Below are positions 57,384 to 64,000 of a stretch of 64,000 nt of DNA, in pieces (position 1 is the first letter of the stretch; each line of letters starts with the position of its first letter). Under the pieces are notes generated by a model. It did not search any database and was not told the DNA's origin. It worked only from the letters and a program-made list of their open reading frames with translations. Location of the stretch: positions 1 through 64,000 of the forward strand of contig ML210148.1 in NCBI GenBank assembly GCA_004369085.1, written 5' to 3'. A program made the translations under genes and the position numbers. Origin of the DNA: Coprinopsis marcescibilis. Taxonomy: Eukaryota > Basidiomycota > Agaricomycetes > Agaricales > Psathyrellaceae.

Positions 57384-59644
57384 TTACCGGGCGGTATTAT
57401 ACAATCCCCTTTGAGGCTCATCATCCTCCTCACCATCATCCCCAATAACATGCACTGACTCGCCCCTTCTATGGCTAATCCCACCTGGCCCATCCTCTGC
57501 ATTCGGAACACGCGCGTACCACTTGGGCGTCGCACCACTCCCCCTCCCAATGCTGCCCATCTCATACTCCGCCTTATTCCCAGAAACCGCATTCCTCCCC
57601 GAATTGGAGTAGAGGTAGATGCAAGACACAATGAGGAGATACAAGACAAAGGCCAGCCTAAGTTGAACCCCAGTTAACAAACGGACAGCCCCGAAATCCC
57701 CAAAAAAGCACGTACGTGAACATGATAAGCAGATAAGTAACATGGTCCACCCCTTCTGCATGTACAAACGTCAACTCCTCATTCGTAGCCGACATGAACG
57801 TTATACCCGACACAATCATGAGCTTCCCGAAATCCGTAAGCCAATCCAAATCATCAGCACACAAAAAGCACTCACAAATGGCGGCAAGTGCCTAAACGCA
57901 ACCGACGCCGCGCTCCTCGAAGTCTTCTCATCCTCCCTGGAGCTCCCAGCCGGACCTTCCGCCAAAGTACGATCGCTAGCACCATCATCTCCGGAAGGAA
58001 TAGCCTCGTGTGGCGTCGTAGCACCAGCACCTGAATTTGGCCCAAGTGGCTTGAAGCGAGGAGCGAAATAACACACTTCGATGATCCGAGTCAAGCCTGC
58101 CAGCATAAGCGCTCTTCCAAATACCGAGTGCACCTGTAGACATCATCAACATCATCGTGATGAGTAAGTTAGAGGGTGGAACGAAAGGTTAATCGGTTGG
58201 TTGGCGAGTTGACATAAACTGTGGACATCCACATACCATTGTCGAAATCATCAAATCTTGTGCATGCTCCGACATTGCCCACCCAGTTATCATCAATCTA
58301 TATTAATGAAAGTTGCATTAGAAGACGAAAGGGAAGGAAATGAAGCTCGGGCAAGGGTCGGAAGCGCACGTACATTAATGAAGGGACAACTGAACGCTAG
58401 AAGGACATCATATATCAGTATTAGCACATAGTCTCTGTGGCGAATTCTGCCGGCTGACCTGATTATTCCTGGATAGGAAGATACCTAACGCGCCTCCAGC
58501 CCACCCTGCAACCCAGTGAGAACCCTCTTCACGTGGCGAGATAGATGTTATACGCACAAATTACTCCGAGCATCCTAGGGATTTGTCAGTAGGAGAAGAC
58601 GGGTGTGTGCAATGAACACATACGTATGTTGCATATCCCGGACATGCCAGACGGAGCCTCGGTGCTCGGTAAAAGTATTGACTGCGTATTCACGTCAACT
58701 CGTCGGAGTGCCTTCACATAAATCCATTCGACGTACCAATGCCCTATTTAGGAGTGCGTGATTGAGTCGTGTGCAACGGATTGCGGAAAGAACATTGTTT
58801 TCTTACCCAAATCATAATGACACTAAAGAATTCAGGTCAGCTCCAAGCCAGGCATGAACAATGACAGCGACCGACCTTGAATCGAAAAGTTCTGGACTCC
58901 TTCCCGACCTCCTTATCCAGTTCTCGCCAGCCAAGAAAAGGATTGCCATAATTACAGCATATGCAATGAACCCACTGCCCATGATGTAGTGCGCCAAGCA
59001 TTGCCCTATCCAACAATCTCAATGAACGCGAAGGGAAAATGCAGAGATATCACCCACCCAAATTATCACCGCGACAATACTCCCCGACCGTGACAGCTCC
59101 AAACAACATTTGCACCCACCCAATGATGGGGAACCCCTTACCAAGTATACCGTGAAACACGACTGCATATGGCCGCAGGCTCTGCTCATGTATGTGCAGC
59201 TTGAGGTAGATACCGAGGAGGAGTTGGGCGAAGATTGGGATGAGGAGGGCTGTACCGACCATCCCGTGGACGCCTGCGGGGAATTGGCGTCCTTTATGCG
59301 CATGCCCGACGATGTAGCCGCCGAATGTGAGGATAAAACCTACAGACTGGGGTGGTACGAAGTAATCAGTGAGTGTGCTAGGCGACGGCGTAGCGACTAG
59401 CAGCAATGTGTACCTGGAGGGGGACATGCCATCTACTGCGTGTCATGCCCAACACCATGCCGATAGGGAAGATAAACCCCCAGACCAGGACCTGCAGGCC
59501 CATGTGTATCCATAGGACAGTGTCTATCGGTGCCAAGGATTCTTCGACTGTTGGAGGCCGGTGATGCGGGTGTGCATGGCTGATTTTTGCGAATGAACAG
59601 AGCAAGACGAGTATGACGGTCGATACTAGCGCCATACGAGACAT
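57384..59644 (-). CDS. Ytp1-like multi-span membrane protein
   Basis: Thirteen exons encode 505 residues. It has an N-terminal signal peptide ([22 protein letters not shown]), then a cytochrome-b561-like bundle of spans ([38 protein letters not shown]), then the Ytp1-type C-terminal half ([34 protein letters not shown], with further spans to [10 protein letters not shown]). This is the DUF2427 plus Ytp1 arrangement of fungal Ytp1 relatives, whose biochemical role is unsettled. The paired histidines in the first half could bind haem as in b561 proteins (inference). Several exons are tiny: 16 nt (58807-58822), 7 nt (58737-58743) and 17 nt. The C-terminal tail is Gly/Ser/acidic and cytosolic. 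It diverges from tRNase Z, with about 400 bp between the start codons. Confidence 0.82.
58737..58743 (-). other. 7-nt microexon of the Ytp1-like gene
   Basis: Sequence GGCATTG on the - strand, with AAATAG before it and GTACGT after it. It supplies Gly-Ile and the first base of Val in [14 protein letters not shown]. Skipping it shifts the frame. Confidence 0.75.
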
Positions 59645-60050
59645 TTTGAGGCTGCACAGGCAGAACCTGAGGCAGAAACAGCGAGGAAGACCTGATACTG
59701 GTCGAGCAAGAGGAATAATGTCAGCTGCGAGAATGAAACAGGCAAGCAAAGGGCACACCGAATGATCTGTCAGTAATTTTGTTTTCTCGCCGCTTACAGC
59801 CCGAAAATCCTCTGCGGTAGCACGTAGCACACCGACCGACGGCGAGAACGGCCTATACTTACACAGACCTGGATGTTTGATGATGAAGACGGTGATGACG
59901 CCCGGACGGCAACAAGCGCACATGACTCATATGTTTTGACATCACGCCTACAGCCAATTTTGCCTCCTCGTCACTGTCCACCGCGTCCTCCGCCCAAATT
60001 CGCGCAATATATCGTTCCAACACAAACTGGCATTCAGGATATGGAGACCG
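59645..60050. promoter_or_regulatory. Divergent promoter region (Ytp1-like / tRNase Z)
   Basis: About 400 bp between divergent starts. No specific site recognised. Confidence 0.4.
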
Positions 60051-63000
60051 GTGCTACGCAGTAGACTCTCTCTTCCACGATATCTCATTTCAGCCCGCCA
60101 GCAAGTACAAGTTGCACGCGAATTGAGCTCTACGACACCAACCATGAAGAAAGCAGCATCCTCCTCGGCAGTGATGAATTGGTCTGCCTCTGTGCTGAGC
60201 GCATCCTCCTCGGATTCGGAGCCGGCATTCATGATTACCTTTGACAATGCAAAGTACATGTTCAACGCCCCCGAAAACCTCATCCGTTCGTTCACCCATG
60301 CCGAGTGTAACCGCAAAAAGCTGCAAGGCGTGTTCCTGACTGGAATCGGGAGTGCCAGAGCCGGTGGGCTTGCTGGTACGTTGTCTCTCCCCAAGTGCTC
60401 TAACGCAAAGAAACGACTAAAGCAGGATTCTAGGCTTGTTCATGACGTTAGCAGATGCGAGCTCGATTAACCAGCTTCATATCTCTGGGCCGACGGGCTT
60501 GCTGCATCTCCTGGCTTCGATGAGGTTTTACACGTTCCGGTGCGTTATGGACGTCATCTTCTCTTTTCAATACCAACGTGTCCGCTTATAGGGACAACCT
60601 ACGCATTTCACCTCGAGAAATCGCGGCAAATGCGTCTTCGACTGCACCCATCTATTCTGACGAAAATGTCACCGTTTACGGGGTACCATTGCTGCCGGAA
60701 ACGTCTGAACATTCCGAACCTTCCCCCGATACTGACACCCTCAAACGCAAACGGGAGTCCTCTCCAGACCAACCACGGAAACGTTCACTCACCGGCGAAA
60801 GTTCCTCTGCACTGGCATCGGACTCCACCACAGGCGACCAGACACTTGCTGAGCTTATGTCCAAACCCAATTTCAAGCCCGAGTTCTTGAAAGGGGAGAA
60901 GATCAACGAGTGGTACCGACTGTTGCTCCAAACCACGTTCCCTGCAACAGGAATCAAGCTCCCAGAACCTAAAAGTGGGAACTCTCAGCAAGAAGCGAAA
61001 GGGCAAGGCAAACAGAAACAAAAAGGAGGGGCTGGTGCTAAGACGCAACCGAGTCAGTTCCTTCGTATCTTGAACCTCTGTATCATCGGACTGACGGTTT
61101 TGCAGAGGTCGGAACACTACCTACGCAGTTCCCCGTGGACAAGGACGCTACCCAAGTATGTACCAGGCAATATTTCTGTTACGTCCATCTGACGTGTTTG
61201 CTAGCTCGACGACTACAGACGCGCGCGGCGGCAGCTTCCTAAAGGCTACCACGAACAGCTACCCCAGCCTTCTCCAACACCCCTCCCCAAAACCTCCCTT
61301 GGCTACGTGGTAGTTGGCCCCCGGATCCGCGGCAAATTCGATGCCTCACGCGCCAACGCCCTTGGGGTGCCCAATGGCCCTATCCGTGGCCAACTCACCA
61401 GAGGCGAGGCCGTCACCTTCACCAAGAAGGACAAAATCATCGTTGTAGGCGAGGATGGCAAGGAGAAGGTTGAGATTCAGGAGCGCACAGTTACTGTCCG
61501 GCCTGAAGAGTGTGTCGGGGAGAGCGAAGCGCCGTCTGTTGTGGTTGTGGTGGATGTGCCTGGGAAAGAGTACATCCCCGCAGCCCTCCAGGCCTTTGGT
61601 ACCGGCCTGTTTGCCAAGCTGAGGTCGGGCAAACCTGAGGATAGGGAGGAGTACAGTGTGAAGACTGTGTTCCACCTTTGTGGACAGGGCGTCCTGGAGG
61701 ATCCGAGATACGTAGAGTTCATGAACGGATTCGGTGAGGATGTGAATGTGTGTCTTCCTCGATTGCTTTTGGAGTGGAAGGCGCTGACGGATTTCAGCAT
61801 ATCGTCAGCTCGAAAGAACACTCTGCGGATCCTGTCACTTTCACGAGTGCAGCGTTCAACCAGCTGCGGCTGAACAAATTGGACGGCGATATGTTCCCTT
61901 TGCAACAGTTTCGGATGGAGCCTCAGAGGCCGCTTTCTGGTGAGACAAGTTTATCTATTGCAGCAAGTAACCGTAGTGAAGACATCCCTTAGGAATCCCT
62001 AACCTCCATAAGAACACCCACACCATGACCAAAAATCTCAAAATTGGCATCCGGCCATTTTCCAAACCAATCCTAGATGCTCATACGCAGAGCAAGGATT
62101 TCTTCCATCCACTCCTCGAGAAACGTTCTGCGAACGGGGACATTCCCGTTGAACTTCGCCAAGAGACGCTAGCAGAGTTTGAGGAAGCGCATGAGAGAGT
62201 GCGACAATACCAACCCCTGCACAGCGGAAAGAGACCTGGAGACGACGTGGTGGTTATCCCGCTGGGCACGGGAAGTGCCGTTCCCGGGAGGTACCGCACA
62301 GGTATGATTGTGTACTGCGTACTCTGTGTGATAGTATAGCTGACGATGCGATCTAGTCTCCTCGACGCTCATCCAGATACCCAACTATGGCAACGTTCTG
62401 CTGGATGCTGGGGAGGGTACGTACTTTCAGCTGGCGCGGCATTTCGGGGAAGAAGGCGTGAAGCAGGTGTTGAGGGACATCAAGTGCTTGTATGTGAGCC
62501 ATGTGCATGCAGACCATCATATGGGTGTACCCTTGCTGTTGCGCAAGCGTCTAGAGGTGAGTTTTTGGTTTCGTTTGACCCTCAGCACTAGCTGATCATA
62601 CATTCCCTGCAGCTGGACCCACCGCCGTCTGATCCACTGTACCTCGTAAGCATACGGACCGTGCAGCTCTACCTTCAAGAGCGGCAGCAGCTGGAAGAGC
62701 TGGGTATCAGATGCGTGGATCACCCGACTGACGCTGAGGGTGGTGTGATTCCTGTGATGAGTGAGGCGCTGCATTGGAGGTTTCCAGGGTCGTACCAGAC
62801 AGAGGGCTATTGGGCTGTTATAGGCAGTGAGCCTTGGTTGGATGCGAAACGCTCTGCACGGCTTGGGAAGAATCTTTGCGACGCACTCGGGTTGAGAAGC
62901 TTTAGTTCTGTGGATGTGAGACATGGGACGAGGTGCTATGGGTTGGTTATGAAGCATAAAGAAGGGTGGAGCATTGCGTATGTTTTGTCCTGTTCCTTCC

Positions 63001-63521
63001 TTTCCGTGCCCTGAAGGTTGATGTTTTTTCTGGACAGATTCTCGGGTGACACTGAACCCTGCGACAGCCTCGTTTATGCTGGCAAGAACGCGACGTTGCT
63101 CATTCATGAAGCGACAATGGCGGATGATCAAGCTGATTTAGCGAAGCAGAAGAAGCATAGCACCTTTGGACAGGCGATCACTATTGGGAAGAGGATGGGT
63201 GCGGAGAAGATTCTGATGACCCATTTCTCGGCGAGGCATCCCAAGGTGCCGATGTCGTTGATGGATATGGATGTTCCGCCTTCACCGACATCCCCTGGTG
63301 GTACTGCTGTCGCTGACGACAGGCGACAGAGTCAGCGCTCGCGCTCACCCCCGACTGTGGCGCTAGCGTTTGATAATGCGAGGTTGAGGATTGGGGATAT
63401 GTGGAAGATGAAGCTTTATCTACCAGCGTTTGAGCAGAATAATAGGGATACGGCTGCGATTGACGGGGAGGAGGACGAGGAGGAGGGGAGGTCTGCTATG
63501 GATCTTAATCATGGATTTTAG
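60051..63521 (+). CDS. Long-form tRNase Z (ELAC2/Trz1)
   Basis: Ten exons (60051-60375, 60434-60539, 60592-61052, 61106-61155, 61205-61741, 61798-61939, 61993-62301, 62357-62556, 62613-62977, 63038-63521) encode 992 residues. The N-terminal half is the degenerate metallo-beta-lactamase domain of the long form (FLTGIGSARAGGLAGLF, GPIRGQLTRGEAVTF). The C-terminal half is catalytic: IPLGTGSAVPGRYRT, NVLLDAGEGTYFQL, the zinc motif YVSHVHADHHMG, FSGDTEPC, LIHEATM and MTHFSARHP. The enzyme removes 3' trailers from pre-tRNAs in nucleus and mitochondria. Residues 1-32 (MLRSRLSLPRYLISARQQVQ) look like a mitochondrial presequence, and a second in-frame ATG follows, suggesting two products. The loop usually written PxKxRN reads PGRYRT here. 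Confidence 0.93.
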
Positions 63522-64000
63522 AATCTGGAACTATGTAGACGTAGATGTCTGCTGGTGCCAGAAATACGAACGTCGTTCCTGCACATTCTAATATGATGCC
63601 AGGAGGCTGGATATCTTTCAATATCACAACCATTCGCACCGCTTTAGTGCTGGCCATCTGAGCGAACTCTGCATTGGAATGTTTGGACTGGACTGACCCG
63701 GCTCCGTTGGCTATGCTTCAAGTGGACGCAGAACAGAAGAAATCGATTGTTAGAACTGTTGTAACGGCCTCATGTATGTACTGGTACCAGGTAGGCTATG
63801 TGTATGATACTCTGCCAGCTCCCGTGACATTCGGTCTAGATATATGCATGCATTCTGCGGTCGGAAGAATCAAGGCCCTAGATGTCGACGTTCTAGTCCA
63901 CAATCAGTGACAGGGATATGCACGAGTTTGGATTTAGCCACAAGCTGTGTGGTCCCATGGCGAGCTGGTGACCAGTCCAGCCCATACATGGTTGCCAGCG
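63522..64000. other. 3' flank, nothing recognised
   Basis: Untranslated and intergenic sequence up to the window edge. One 78-codon open frame (63674-63910) is not protein-like. Confidence 0.5.

Overview
The window is nuclear DNA from a filamentous basidiomycete, most likely an Agaricomycete (mushroom-forming fungus). The signs are genes split by many short introns (mostly 47-65 bp), close packing on both strands, a family of F-box proteins, a multi-transmembrane hybrid histidine kinase, and orthologues of general fungal housekeeping genes. I see no rRNA, tRNA, CRISPR or autonomous transposon. Gene models were built by hand from reading frames, splice sites and protein-family signatures. Exon joins were checked for frame by arithmetic for nearly all multi-exon genes.

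Layout. 1-5.8 kb: an intact F-box protein (+), a possible small secreted protein (-), a ubiquitin-like/WLM metalloprotease (+) and DNA polymerase delta subunit 4 (+). 6.4-9 kb: a 13-exon FAD phenol-hydroxylase-like monooxygenase (+). 9.4-17 kb: an Msd1/SSX2IP-like coiled-coil protein (-), divergent from a Doa4/USP8-type deubiquitinase (+). 17-20.7 kb: a Snt2-type BAH-PHD-ELM2-SANT chromatin reader (-). 21.8-26.5 kb: a 23-exon hybrid histidine kinase (+). 27-31.1 kb: a RanBP3/Hba1-like Ran-binding protein and the ALG5 glucosyltransferase (both +). 31.6-39.4 kb: an F-box cluster with a tandem duplication whose second copy is decaying. 40.4-44.4 kb: a membrane protein resembling the vezatin/myosin-binding family and a small PPxY protein (both +). 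44.6-48.5 kb: Mak11 (-) and mitochondrial GatA (+), divergent from one 212-bp gap. 48.7-56.3 kb: a giant Rxt3-domain protein (-). 57.4-63.5 kb: a Ytp1-like multi-span membrane protein (-) and long-form tRNase Z (+), again divergent.

There is no single pathway or operon. The themes that recur are ubiquitin (F-box proteins, deubiquitinase, WLM protease, a PPxY protein that could recruit a WW-domain ligase), chromatin (Snt2, Rxt3) and RNA or translation (tRNase Z, GatA, Mak11).

The most unusual signal is splicing. At least four introns need a GC-AG (GCAAGT) donor to keep conserved proteins in frame. One intron fits AT-AC ends and splits the kinase H-box immediately after the phosphoacceptor histidine codon. 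One gene uses a 7-nt exon. The second strong signal is a tandem F-box duplication with a CAG microhomology junction and nonsense decay of the new copy.
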